From an uncultured Oscillibacter sp. (GTDB taxonomy: Bacteria > Bacillota > Clostridia > Oscillospirales > Oscillospiraceae), in contig CANDBG010000009.1 of NCBI GenBank assembly GCA_947382875.1, positions 1-60,544 of the forward strand: a stretch of DNA of 60,544 bases, read 5' to 3'. A program made the translations under genes and the position numbers. Positions 25,205-33,335 of the stretch are shown in pieces. Within the stretch, counting starts at the first letter, position 1. Every line of letters starts with the position of its first letter. A model generated the notes under the pieces. That model was not told the origin of the DNA. It made no database searches and worked only from the letters and a program-made list of their open reading frames with translations.

Positions 25205-25948
25205 ATGGCAGAAGGAAAGAAATGCTTTTTTGAGCTGTCTGAGGACAAACGCAAAGCTCGCTGTGAGCGGTATGTTAAATCGGATTGTCATTTTCGCGCA
25301 ATGAGGCGGCACACGGCAGAATTTTCTTGTTCTCCGTGTTTCCGGCGCAGAGCGTCCGCGCCGCTTCATATGTATCGGACCTGTGGCGGCATGGGGAGGC
25401 TGCTGTGCGGCAGCGAGGACAGGGGGCCGCTGGGAAAGGCTTTCTCTGACTTGCTCCAAACCGAGGAGGGGAAGCGGTTCAGAGAGATGTTTTGTGAATC
25501 CATCCGCCCTCAAAGGATGTGCACAGATCCCCCTGCGGAATCCGGTTTGCCGAAAAAGGGGGCCAACACGACAAGAATCGCCGTTCCCTATGAGAATGGA
25601 ACGATTCGCCCTTCTTTTGGCGGTGTGCAGGAATTCAAAATTTACGATGTGGCAGATAAAAAAATCGTTGCGGAAAAGGTTATCGACAACGGCAGGACGA
25701 TTCATGCTGATTTGGTTTGCTTCCTTGCGTCCAACGAAACAGACGTTGTGATTTGCCAAAATATCGGCTCCAATGGATATGATTTCTTCCTGAAAAATCA
25801 TATCAAAATTTATATTGGAGCCAGCGGGCCGGCTGACCAAGCTGTGCAGTCGTTCCTGGACGGAACGCTCGACTTGAGCGCGGAGCCATCCGGCTGCGGG
25901 AACGGCTGCGGCAGCAGCGACAGCCTTCCCGACCGACGAGACGTTTAA
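25205..25948 (+). CDS. NifX/NifB-type (FeMo-cofactor biosynthesis domain) protein with a Cys-rich N-terminal extension
   Basis: This 247-residue protein has a dinitrogenase iron-molybdenum cofactor domain (about 118-225), recognisable from TRIAVPYENGTIRPSFGG, the Ile-Gly pair in ICQNIGSNG and the GASGPADQAV segment. The C-terminal tail is Cys-rich. The N-terminal 115 residues are unusual: basic, with about nine Cys, and I do not recognise them. Stand-alone proteins of this domain family in anaerobes are thought to handle metal-sulfur clusters; nitrogen fixation genes are not in the window. An AGGAGGTTCTATT ribosome binding site precedes the ATG at 25205. Divergent transcription from an ArsR protein suggests metal- or redox-controlled expression. 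Confidence 0.75.
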   Translation: MAEGKKCFFELSEDKRKARCERYVKSDCHFRAMRRHTAEFSCSPCFRRRASAPLHMYRTCGGMGRLLCGSEDRGPLGKAFSDLLQTEEGKRFREMFCESIRPQRMCTDPPAESGLPKKGANTTRIAVPYENGTIRPSFGGVQEFKIYDVADKKIVAEKVIDNGRTIHADLVCFLASNETDVVICQNIGSNGYDFFLKNHIKIYIGASGPADQAVQSFLDGTLDLSAEPSGCGNGCGSSDSLPDRRDV

Positions 25949-26031
25949 TCCCCGGATTTTCAGCCGCGGACGCGAAAAAACTGGCATGATTGTTCAGAAA
26001 AATGTAAGATCATTCCTGAAAAGCTTATAAA

Positions 26032-26082
26032 AACAAGGCGTCGCTCTCGGTTCTGCAATCGAGAGAGGCGCCTTGTTCTTTG
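26032..26082 (+). terminator. Terminator after the NifX-type gene
   Basis: Perfect 9-bp outer arms (26032-26040 and 26069-26077) and an inner CTCTCG/CGAGAG pairing form a long stem followed by CTTTG. It may also serve trkH from the other side. The 25949-26142 gap holds nothing else that I can see. Confidence 0.65.
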
Positions 26083-26142
26083 CGGAGGAAAGACTTAGCC
26101 TTATGACATTGGATGAACCATCCAAAACATTTTGCACAAAAA

Positions 26143-27600
26143 TCAGAGGTTGTGCCTCCAGACGACCCGGCGTTTCCAGATCGAGGGGGCGAAAAGAAGA
26201 ATCATCGGGAAAATTTCCAGGCGTCCAACCAGCATATCAAAGGACAAAAGGAGTTTGGAGGCGTAAGTGAACTGGGAGAAATTGCCCATCGGCCCCACCA
26301 GCTCCAGGCCGGGTCCGATGTTGTTCATGCAGGAAATTACCGCCGTGAAGGTCGTAATCAAATCGAACTGTTCCAGGGAGAGCAGAAGAAAAGAGACCGT
26401 CATAATCAAGAGGTAAACCGTGAGGAAGTGGTGAACACCGCGGACGCTTTTATCGGTAAGGGGTTTTCCCTCGAAGCGAATCGGGGAGACGGCGTTCGGG
26501 TGAAGCATTTTGCGCATATCGCCCCAGGAGGCTTTCAGGAGAATGACAATCCGGGCAACCTTGATGCCGCCTCCGGTAGACCCGGCGCAGGCGCCGAAGA
26601 ACATCAAAACCACCAGAATTCCCTTGGAGAACGTCGGCCAGAGGTTGAAATCCGCCGTTGCATAGCCGGTGGTGGTGATGATGGTGGAGACCTGGAAAAA
26701 GGAGTGCCGGAGGCTTTCCAGGAACGAACCGTAAAGATGTAGGATATCCACAGCAATCGCCAGAACCGCCGCCGCAACAATCAGAAGGTAAGCGCGCAGC
26801 TCTTCGGAACGGAACACGTCCCGGAAGCGTTTGATCAGCAGGAAATAATACAGGTTGAAGTTCACGCCGAACAGGAGCATGAAAATGCCGATTACCACGT
26901 CGAAATACGGGCTGTCATAGGCCCCGACGCTGAGGTTCCGGCAGCTGAAACCGCCGGTGCCTGCGGAACCGAACGAGTGAATGCAGGAATCGAACAGCGG
27001 CATACCGCCCAGACAAAGAAGAACGATTTCCAGCAGCGTCATGGCCAGATAAATACCGTAGAGAATTTTCGCGGTGTCGCTCATGCGGCTGACCAGCTTG
27101 CCCACAGACGGTCCAGGCATTTCCGCGCGTAAGATGTGCATTCCGTGGCCGTCGGTCATCGGAAGAACCGCCATCACAAACACCAGCACGCCCATACCGC
27201 CGACCCAGTGTGTAAAGCTGCGCCAGAACAGGCCGCTCCGGGTAAGGGATTCGACTTCGGTCAGGATGGTTGCGCCGGTTGTGGTAAAACCGGAGACGGT
27301 TTCAAAAAACGCGTTGACAAAATTCGGAATATCGCCGGAGAACACAAAGGGCAGCGCGCCAAAAAGAGACATTCCCACCCACGCCAGGGCCACAACGGCA
27401 AAGCCGTCCCGGGCGTAGAGAGCGGTTTGTTTGGGCTTGCGGCCCAGCAGCAGACCGGCGGCGGTCAGGGCAAGCATGGTTTCCAGAAACGGAAGCGTGG
27501 ACTCGCCATAGACCAGCGCGGTTCCCAAAGGGAGGAGGAGCAGGACCGCTTCCGTCCAGAGAATACGGCTGATGACGTAGCGGATCATTTGATAATTCAA
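26143..27600 (-). CDS. trkH: Potassium uptake protein TrkH/KtrB type
   Basis: This 485-residue membrane protein has the four M1-P-M2 repeats of the SKT superfamily. The pore-loop selectivity motifs are visible as GFTTTGAT, GSAGTGGFS, TIITTTGYA and MNNIGPGLE, each carrying the single conserved filter Gly. It conducts K+ into the cell and is gated by the TrkA regulator, whose gene lies 15 nt upstream. The length and the HWVGGMGVLVFVMAVLP segment fit TrkH better than the shorter KtrB. Confidence 0.93.
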   Translation of the reverse strand: MNYQMIRYVISRILWTEAVLLLLPLGTALVYGESTLPFLETMLALTAAGLLLGRKPKQTALYARDGFAVVALAWVGMSLFGALPFVFSGDIPNFVNAFFETVSGFTTTGATILTEVESLTRSGLFWRSFTHWVGGMGVLVFVMAVLPMTDGHGMHILRAEMPGPSVGKLVSRMSDTAKILYGIYLAMTLLEIVLLCLGGMPLFDSCIHSFGSAGTGGFSCRNLSVGAYDSPYFDVVIGIFMLLFGVNFNLYYFLLIKRFRDVFRSEELRAYLLIVAAAVLAIAVDILHLYGSFLESLRHSFFQVSTIITTTGYATADFNLWPTFSKGILVVLMFFGACAGSTGGGIKVARIVILLKASWGDMRKMLHPNAVSPIRFEGKPLTDKSVRGVHHFLTVYLLIMTVSFLLLSLEQFDLITTFTAVISCMNNIGPGLELVGPMGNFSQFTYASKLLLSFDMLVGRLEIFPMILLFAPSIWKRRVVWRHNL

Positions 27601-27615
27601 GAGGTTTCGCCGCCT

Positions 27616-28977
27616 TTACTGCAAAATATCGGTGATATCCTGAAGGGTTTTGTCTGTGGTGACGACAATCACATCGTCAAAGGGGTTCAGGGCATCGCCG
27701 CCGGAGGGAATCACAATGCGTCCGTTCTGCCGCACGATGCCCGCCAGCAAAATACCATTACGAAGTTTCAGGTCTTTCAGCGGCACGCCGGCAAACGATG
27801 CGTTGGCAGGGACGCCGAATTCCAGGGCCTCGACCTCACCGTCGACCAGACGGTGTAAGGTCTTGATTTTTGCGCCGGCAGCGCTTTCCATGGCACGGAC
27901 ATACTGAACAATCAGCTCCGTGGTGGTGGAACGGGCGGAAACCACGCTGTCGATCATGCCGTTGGACACCAGGTCCACCAGGGACTTTCGGTTGATCTTC
28001 GCCACAACCTTACAGCCTCCGGACTGCTTTGCGGCGCAAATGGACATCAAAATGTTCGCCTCGTCAATGCCGGTGATGGCGACAAAAGCGTCGGTTTGCT
28101 GAATGCCTTCCTCCTGGAGAAGGTCGGTGTCGGTTCCGTCGCCGACGATCACCAGAGCTTTCGGCAGCCGCTCGGCCATTTGAATGCACCGCTGTTCGTC
28201 CCGGTCGATGATTTTGACAGACATTCCCATCTTGAGCAGTTCCGAGGCCAGATAGTAACAAATCTTGCTGGCTCCGACGATCATAACGGAAGATGCCTTG
28301 CTGCGGAATACGCCCAGGTGCCGGAAGAACTGCGCCAGCTGTTCCGGGGAAGAGGTGAGGTAAATTTTGTCACCGCTTTGCAGCACGAAGTCACCGGAGG
28401 GAATGATGGTCTGTCCCTGCCGGGACACGGCGCAGATCAGCACCCGAACCCGGACGCTGCGGTACAGGTCAGCGAGCTGGACGCCGTGGAGGGTGGAATT
28501 TTCCGGCAGGCGGTATTCCACGAGCTCCAGCCGTCCCTTGGAAAAGGATTCCACTTTCATGGCCGCCGGGAAACGCAGTACCCGGGCGATTTCGCGTGCG
28601 GCGGCGCGTTCGGGGTTGATGGCCATGGAGAGTCCCAGTTCTCCCCGCATAAAGCGCAGCTGCTTTTCATATTCCGGGTTGCGGATACGGGCGATGGTGT
28701 GGCGGACGCCCAGCTTCTTTCCCACAAGACAGGCGACGATATTCAGCTCATCGCTGGAAGTGGTCGCCATAAGCAGTTCCGCCTTGTCCACCTCGGCCTC
28801 CTGCTGGACGCTGTAAACGGCGCCGTTGCCGCAGACGCCCATGACGTCGTAAACGTTGATAATGTTGTCGATCAGCTTTGCGTCCTGGTCAATGACGGTA
28901 ACGTCGTGACCATCGGCGGAAAGCTGCTGCGTCAGGGCGAGGCCTACTTTGCCTACCCCCACAATGACGATATTCAT
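27616..28977 (-). CDS. trkA: Trk potassium uptake regulator TrkA
   Basis: This 453-residue cytoplasmic protein has two tandem RCK units, each with a Rossmann RCK_N and an RCK_C domain. The first nucleotide-binding loop VGVGKVG is at 5-11; the second is near residue 230 (VGASKICYYLA). It binds NAD(H) or ATP/ADP and gates TrkH. The ATG at 28977 is used because AGGGAGGCCGG lies just upstream and it begins the first beta strand; the frame is open a little further. trkH follows 15 nt downstream in one operon. A TATAAT on the minus strand (29034-29039) with a weak -35 may be the promoter. Confidence 0.93.
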   Translation of the reverse strand: MNIVIVGVGKVGLALTQQLSADGHDVTVIDQDAKLIDNIINVYDVMGVCGNGAVYSVQQEAEVDKAELLMATTSSDELNIVACLVGKKLGVRHTIARIRNPEYEKQLRFMRGELGLSMAINPERAAAREIARVLRFPAAMKVESFSKGRLELVEYRLPENSTLHGVQLADLYRSVRVRVLICAVSRQGQTIIPSGDFVLQSGDKIYLTSSPEQLAQFFRHLGVFRSKASSVMIVGASKICYYLASELLKMGMSVKIIDRDEQRCIQMAERLPKALVIVGDGTDTDLLQEEGIQQTDAFVAITGIDEANILMSICAAKQSGGCKVVAKINRKSLVDLVSNGMIDSVVSARSTTTELIVQYVRAMESAAGAKIKTLHRLVDGEVEALEFGVPANASFAGVPLKDLKLRNGILLAGIVRQNGRIVIPSGGDALNPFDDVIVVTTDKTLQDITDILQ

Positions 28978-29190
28978 ATACCGGCCTCCCTGCGCCAAAA
29001 CGCGGCGCTTGTATCGGATTGAGATTGTTACCGATTATAGCGGAACTTCCGGCGAAATGGAAGCCCCTTCCGGGAAAATTTTGCAGGAGGGGCGGAAGGT
29101 CTACAAAAAAATCCGGAAAAATGCGTATAAACCTGGACAAAGCGGCAAAAATAAGGCTGTACTCTTGAGATTCGAGAGGAGGTGTGCTTC

Positions 29191-29295
29191 ATGCAGAACA
29201 ATAACAACCGCGAGAATAACCAGAACGAGCGCAGCCAGAACCAGCAGAACAAGCAGCAGAACGAGCAGCGCAGTCAGAAGGAAAACCGCAAGTAA
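29191..29295 (+). CDS. Small Asn/Gln-rich protein, 34 residues
   Basis: This very short ORF starts at an ATG with AGAGGAGGTG 7 nt upstream and ends at TAA, followed 9 nt later by a terminator. The 34 residues are nearly all Asn, Gln, Glu, Arg, Lys and Ser, with no hydrophobic core. The composition recalls gamma-type small acid-soluble spore proteins and other short spore or desiccation proteins, but there is no diagnostic motif. A TGGACA / TGTACT pair 18 nt apart (29134-29163) could be its promoter. The clean ribosome binding site and terminator argue that it is real. Confidence 0.6.
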   Translation: MQNNNNRENNQNERSQNQQNKQQNEQRSQKENRK

Positions 29296-29304
29296 GGGCG
29301 GTGA

Positions 29305-29348
29305 AAAAACCAGGCGGAAAGCGTGTGACAGCCTTCCGCCTGGTTTTT
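29305..29348. terminator. Bidirectional terminator between the 34-residue ORF and marR
   Basis: AAAACCAGGCGGA and TCCGCCTGGTTTT arms form a perfect stem; A-runs and T-runs flank it on both sides. It ends the fatty-acid operon on the minus strand. Confidence 0.85.
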
Positions 29349-29813
29349 CTATTCAGGGTTTTCCAGGTCCTCCGGAAGAACGACCTCGGGCATCAGCTCC
29401 TGCCCGACGACCATCAGCATTTCCTGAAGCTTGGCGCAGTCCTCCGGGGAGAACCGGGCGGAGACGCGCGCCATAACCGTTTTCAGGTAATCGCTGGAAA
29501 TATTGTAATAATCAATATACTTTTTCGTCACTTCCAGGTGATATTCCCGCCGGTCGTCCTCGGACTGCACCTTCCGTACATATCCCTTTTTCACCAGACT
29601 GTTGACCTTGTAGGCTGCGTTGGGCGAGGAAATGCACATAAAGGTTGCAAATTCGTTGACGGTAGGGCTGCCCAGCGCCTGAATGGACTCCATACAGAAG
29701 GTTTCCACCGTGGTCAGACTGGCTTCCCGGTTCTGGAAGCGCTTGAAAATCTCCTGATAAAAATGCAGCTTAAATTTTGTATACACGCGAAAAAATGCCT
29801 TTTCCAACATCAT
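29349..29813 (-). CDS. MarR-family regulator, probable fatty-acid-synthesis repressor
   Basis: This 154-residue winged-helix protein has the MarR pattern: dimerisation helices at both ends, a recognition region SSPNAAYKVNSLVKKGYVRKV and a wing SEDDRREYHLEVT. It is the last gene of the fatty-acid operon, 62 nt after fabZ. In Streptococcus and relatives the MarR protein FabT controls such operons at AT-rich palindromes, so it is a good candidate to act on the palindromes at 40109-40146. Two adjacent ATG codons (29813, 29810) are possible; the ribosome binding site is weak, so the level may be low. Confidence 0.85.
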   Translation of the reverse strand: MMLEKAFFRVYTKFKLHFYQEIFKRFQNREASLTTVETFCMESIQALGSPTVNEFATFMCISSPNAAYKVNSLVKKGYVRKVQSEDDRREYHLEVTKKYIDYYNISSDYLKTVMARVSARFSPEDCAKLQEMLMVVGQELMPEVVLPEDLENPE

Positions 29814-29875
29814 ACCGTTTCACCGTCCCGCCGTTATTCTTTTTGCAGCAGCACGCCGGCGGCAAAACATCAACC

Positions 29876-30316
29876 TCAGGATTCACTGCCAATGGCAAAA
29901 GTGATTTCCGCGGAGACGGCGACTTCGCCATTTACCGTGGCCGTGCACTCCCCCACGCCGATGTTTGCCCGGCGGCGGATCAGACGGCATTCGATCTCCA
30001 CCACGTCGCCGGGGACCACCTGACGCTTGAAGCGGGCGTCCTTCACCCGGCCAAGGAACGCCAGTTTTCCCCGGTTTTCCGGAAGGGCCAGCACCGCCAC
30101 GCCGCCCACCTGGGCCATGGCCTCAATAAGCAGTACACCGGGCATGACGTGTTTCTGGGGAAAGTGCCCCTGGAAAAACGGTTCGTTGACGGTTACGCAC
30201 TTGATGCCCTTGGCCCACTCGCCCGGCTCGCCGTCTACAATGCGGTCCACCAGGGCGAAGGGATACCGATGCGGCAGAATTTCCGCAATCTGGTCCGAAT
30301 TTAATTCCATTCCCAT
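29876..30316 (-). CDS. fabZ: 3-hydroxyacyl-ACP dehydratase FabZ
   Basis: This 146-residue hot-dog-fold dehydratase has the N-terminal LPHRYPF and the active-site helix GHFPQKHVMPGVLLIEAMAQ, with the catalytic His in GHFP and the catalytic Glu in the helix. It removes water from 3-hydroxyacyl-ACP in chain elongation. Only one dehydratase is present, so if an unsaturated-chain branch exists its enzyme is elsewhere. The ATG at 30316 follows GGGAGGCG by 7 nt and lies 2 nt after the fabF stop. Confidence 0.95.
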   Translation of the reverse strand: MGMELNSDQIAEILPHRYPFALVDRIVDGEPGEWAKGIKCVTVNEPFFQGHFPQKHVMPGVLLIEAMAQVGGVAVLALPENRGKLAFLGRVKDARFKRQVVPGDVVEIECRLIRRRANIGVGECTATVNGEVAVSAEITFAIGSES

Positions 30317-30318
30317 GC

Positions 30319-31560
30319 TTACGCCTCCCATTTCCGGAACAGCAGACTTCCGTTGTGTCCGCCGAAGCCAAGAGAGTTGGACAGCGCGCAGCGGATGTCC
30401 GCTTCCCGGCCCTGGTTCGGCACGACATCCAGGTCACAGGCCGGGTCGGGAACCTGATAATGAATGGTGGCGGGGAGGAAGCCGTCCCGCAGGGCCAGAA
30501 CAGTGAAAATGGCCTCCACAGCGCCCGCCGCGCCCAGCATATGACCGGTCATGGACTTGGTGGAGCTGACCGCCAGCTTGGCGGCGTGGCCGCCGAAGAC
30601 CGTTTTGATGGCAGTGGTTTCCCCGGCGTCGTTGAGCTGCGTGGACGTGCCGTGAGCGTTGATATAGTCCACATCCTCCGGCTTTGCGCCGCCGTCCGCA
30701 ATGGTAATGGACATTGCTTCCGCGCCGCCGCTGCCGTCGGGACGGGGGGCCGTCATGTGGTAGGCGTCGCAGGTGACGCCATAGCCGGTGATTTCCGCGT
30801 AGATTTTCGCATTCCGCGCCAGGGCGTGCTCCAGCTCCTCAAGAAGCAGGATTCCTGCGCCTTCGCCCATGACAAAGCCGTTCCGTTCCGCGTCGAAGGG
30901 AATGGAGGCCCGGTTCGGGTCCGCGCTCTGGGAGAGCGCCTTCATTGAGGTAAACCCACCCACCGCCAAAGGTGTGAGCGCCGCTTCCGTGCCGCCGCAG
31001 AGCATGACCTCCGCGTAGCCGTCGCGAATATAGTGGAAAGCGTCGCCCACGGCGTTGGTGCCGCCGGCGCAGGCCGTGACGGGACAGGTGCACATCCCCT
31101 GGAAGCCGGAGTCAATGGAGACCCGTCCGGCGGCCATGTTGCAGATTCCGGTAGGGATAAAGAAAGGGGAAACCCGGTCCCAGCCTTTTTCCAGGCCCCG
31201 GTCGTGTTCGTTTTCGGTGATGCCGATGCCGCCGATGCCGCTGGAAACAATGACGCCGCAGCGCTTCGGGTTGGCGTGTTCCACCTGGAAGCCGCTGTCC
31301 GCCAGGGTTTCCCGGGCGGCGGCCAGGGCGAACTGGGTAAACCGTCCCATCCGCCTGGATTCCGCTTTTCCAAACAATTCCTCGGGCTGGAAGCCCTTGA
31401 CCTCCGCCGCCAGCTGGACCTTCATCCCGGCGGGGTCATACTGGGTAATCGGGGCGATGCCGCAGGTTCCCGCCCGGACGGCGTTCCAGCTTTCCGCGGC
31501 GGTGAGACCCAAAGGTGTGACAGCCCCCATGCCGGTGACAACCACTCTGCGTCGTTCCAT
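30319..31560 (-). CDS. fabF: 3-oxoacyl-ACP synthase II FabF
   Basis: This 413-residue condensing enzyme has the Cys-His-His triad: the nucleophile in TACAGGTNA near residue 164, His in YINAHGTSTQLND and His in STKSMTGHMLGAAG. It extends acyl-ACP with malonyl-ACP. The N-terminus RRVVVTGMGAVTPLG is the family norm. It lies 21 nt after fabG and 2 nt before fabZ. Confidence 0.96.
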   Translation of the reverse strand: MERRRVVVTGMGAVTPLGLTAAESWNAVRAGTCGIAPITQYDPAGMKVQLAAEVKGFQPEELFGKAESRRMGRFTQFALAAARETLADSGFQVEHANPKRCGVIVSSGIGGIGITENEHDRGLEKGWDRVSPFFIPTGICNMAAGRVSIDSGFQGMCTCPVTACAGGTNAVGDAFHYIRDGYAEVMLCGGTEAALTPLAVGGFTSMKALSQSADPNRASIPFDAERNGFVMGEGAGILLLEELEHALARNAKIYAEITGYGVTCDAYHMTAPRPDGSGGAEAMSITIADGGAKPEDVDYINAHGTSTQLNDAGETTAIKTVFGGHAAKLAVSSTKSMTGHMLGAAGAVEAIFTVLALRDGFLPATIHYQVPDPACDLDVVPNQGREADIRCALSNSLGFGGHNGSLLFRKWEA

Positions 31561-31581
31561 AAAATACCTCCCTGTGTCCTC

Positions 31582-32325
31582 TTACATTGCCATACCGCCG
31601 TCCACCGCCAGAACCTGTCCGGTGATGTAGGCGGCTTCCTCGCTGACGAGGAAGGCCACGGCGTGAGCAACGTCTTCCGCCGCGCCGGGACGCCCCATCG
31701 GAATGGACGTCTGCACGGCCGTTCGGGCGGCCTCCTGCATGGCGGCGGTCATATCTGTATCAATAAAGCCGGGAGCAACGGCGTTTACCGTCACGCCCTT
31801 GGCGGCCAGTTCCCGGGCGAGGGATTTCGTCATTCCGATCACCCCCGCCTTGCTGGCGGCATAGTTCACCTGTCCGGCGTTGCCCCGGAGACCAACAACG
31901 GAACTCAGGTTCACAATGCGTCCGTATTTCTGACGAATCATCGGGCGGGTAACGGCTTTCATGCACAGAAACGCGCCCCTGAGGTTCGCTGCGATTACGG
32001 CGTCGAAATCCGCTTCGGACATCCGCATCAGGAGTCCGTCACGGGTAATTCCGGCGTTGTTGACCAGAATATCCACCCGGTCAAACGCTTTCACGGTCTC
32101 GTTGACCAGCGTCTCGACCTGCGCGCCGTCGGAGACGTCGCACCGGACGGCCAGCGCTTTTGCGCCAAGGCTCTCAATAGCCTTTACGGTTTCCTGGGCA
32201 GCGGCTTCGTTGCCCGCATAGCACAGCGCGACGTTCGCGCCGCCCCGTGCCAGTTCCAGGCAGACAGCCCGTCCGATTCCGCGGCTGCCGCCGGTGACGA
32301 TGGCGGTTTTCCCTGTGAAGTCCAT
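31582..32325 (-). CDS. fabG: 3-oxoacyl-ACP reductase FabG
   Basis: This 247-residue short-chain dehydrogenase has the NADP-binding loop TGGSRGIG near residue 10, the NNAGITRD motif and the catalytic YAASKAG, with the Ser in NLSSVVGLRGNAGQ. The ATG at 32325 has AGGAGGACAATTG upstream and shares its first base with the fabD stop (TGATG), so the two are translationally coupled. Confidence 0.95.
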   Translation of the reverse strand: MDFTGKTAIVTGGSRGIGRAVCLELARGGANVALCYAGNEAAAQETVKAIESLGAKALAVRCDVSDGAQVETLVNETVKAFDRVDILVNNAGITRDGLLMRMSEADFDAVIAANLRGAFLCMKAVTRPMIRQKYGRIVNLSSVVGLRGNAGQVNYAASKAGVIGMTKSLARELAAKGVTVNAVAPGFIDTDMTAAMQEAARTAVQTSIPMGRPGAAEDVAHAVAFLVSEEAAYITGQVLAVDGGMAM

Positions 32326-33335
32326 CAATTGTCCTCCTTCTGCGCTTGTTCCATGGCGGTCTGAACTTTGGCTTCCTGTTCCTGCTGCTTTTTCGCGACT
32401 TCCTTTGTCAAGGTTTCCTGCAAATTCTCCACGTCCGCCACGGTCTCCACCGCGCAGACGGCGGTTTCCGGGACGGTCTTTTTCACAAAGCCGCTCAAAG
32501 CCTTGCCCGGACCAATTTCGATCAATGCGTCCACATACTGAACGCACATATTGCGGATGCTCTGTTCCATATACACGCTGCTTTGTACCTGTCGGACCAA
32601 AAGCTGAGGGATATCGGTTTTCGGACCGGCGGAGGCGTCGCCGAGGCAGTTGAACAGCACGGGAACCTGTGGCTCCCGGAACGTGATTCCCTTGAAATAT
32701 TCATGCAGGGCCTCTCCGGCGGGAGCCATCAGCGGCGTGTGGAAGGGACCGCTGACTTTCAAGGGCATACAGCGCCTTGCTCCCTTTTCCTTTGCCAGCG
32801 CGGCGGCTTTTTCGACCGCCGCCTTGTCGCCGGCAATCACGAGCTGTCCGGGACAGTTATAGTTTGCAATCGTGACCGTACCCAGGTCCGAAGCGGCGTC
32901 GCAGGCGGCTTGCAGGGCTTCCGCGTCCAGGTTCAGCACGGCGGTCATGGCGCTTTCCCGCCCGGCGGCGGCTTCCTCCATGACTTTGCCGCGAAATGCA
33001 ACTAACCGTACAGCGGTTTCTGCGTCAAAGACGCCCGCCGCGTGCAGAGCCGAGTACTCGCCCAGCGACAGCCCTGCCGCTGCGTCAGGTACGATGCCCT
33101 TTTCCCGCAGCACCGCCGTCAGACCGGCGGCAAAGGCCACCATACAAGGCTGCGTATAGCGGGTTTGATTCAGAATTCCGTCAGGGTCCTGGAAGCAGGT
33201 GGTTTTCAAATCGAAATCCACTTCCGCCGCCGCGCGGTCGAACACGGCCCGGAAGGCTGGATATGCTTCATACAAATCCGCGCCCATACCGGGGTGCTGG
33301 CTTCCCTGACCGGCGTATAAAAAACCGAGCTTCAT
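32325..33335 (-). CDS. fabD: Malonyl-CoA:ACP transacylase FabD
   Basis: This 336-residue transacylase has the GQGSQHPGMG opening, the nucleophile elbow GLSLGEYSA (Ser near 91), and the catalytic His in GPFHTPLM. A charged Lys/Gln/Glu-rich tail of about 30 residues extends past the usual end. The ATG at 33335 is chosen over 33350 because it overlaps the upstream stop as ATGA and has GGAG at 9 nt. Confidence 0.94.
   Translation of the reverse strand: MKLGFLYAGQGSQHPGMGADLYEAYPAFRAVFDRAAAEVDFDLKTTCFQDPDGILNQTRYTQPCMVAFAAGLTAVLREKGIVPDAAAGLSLGEYSALHAAGVFDAETAVRLVAFRGKVMEEAAAGRESAMTAVLNLDAEALQAACDAASDLGTVTIANYNCPGQLVIAGDKAAVEKAAALAKEKGARRCMPLKVSGPFHTPLMAPAGEALHEYFKGITFREPQVPVLFNCLGDASAGPKTDIPQLLVRQVQSSVYMEQSIRNMCVQYVDALIEIGPGKALSGFVKKTVPETAVCAVETVADVENLQETLTKEVAKKQQEQEAKVQTAMEQAQKEDN

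Noticed and set aside
27136..27858. 240-residue plus-strand ORF
   Set aside because: Antisense to trkH and trkA, with no domain.
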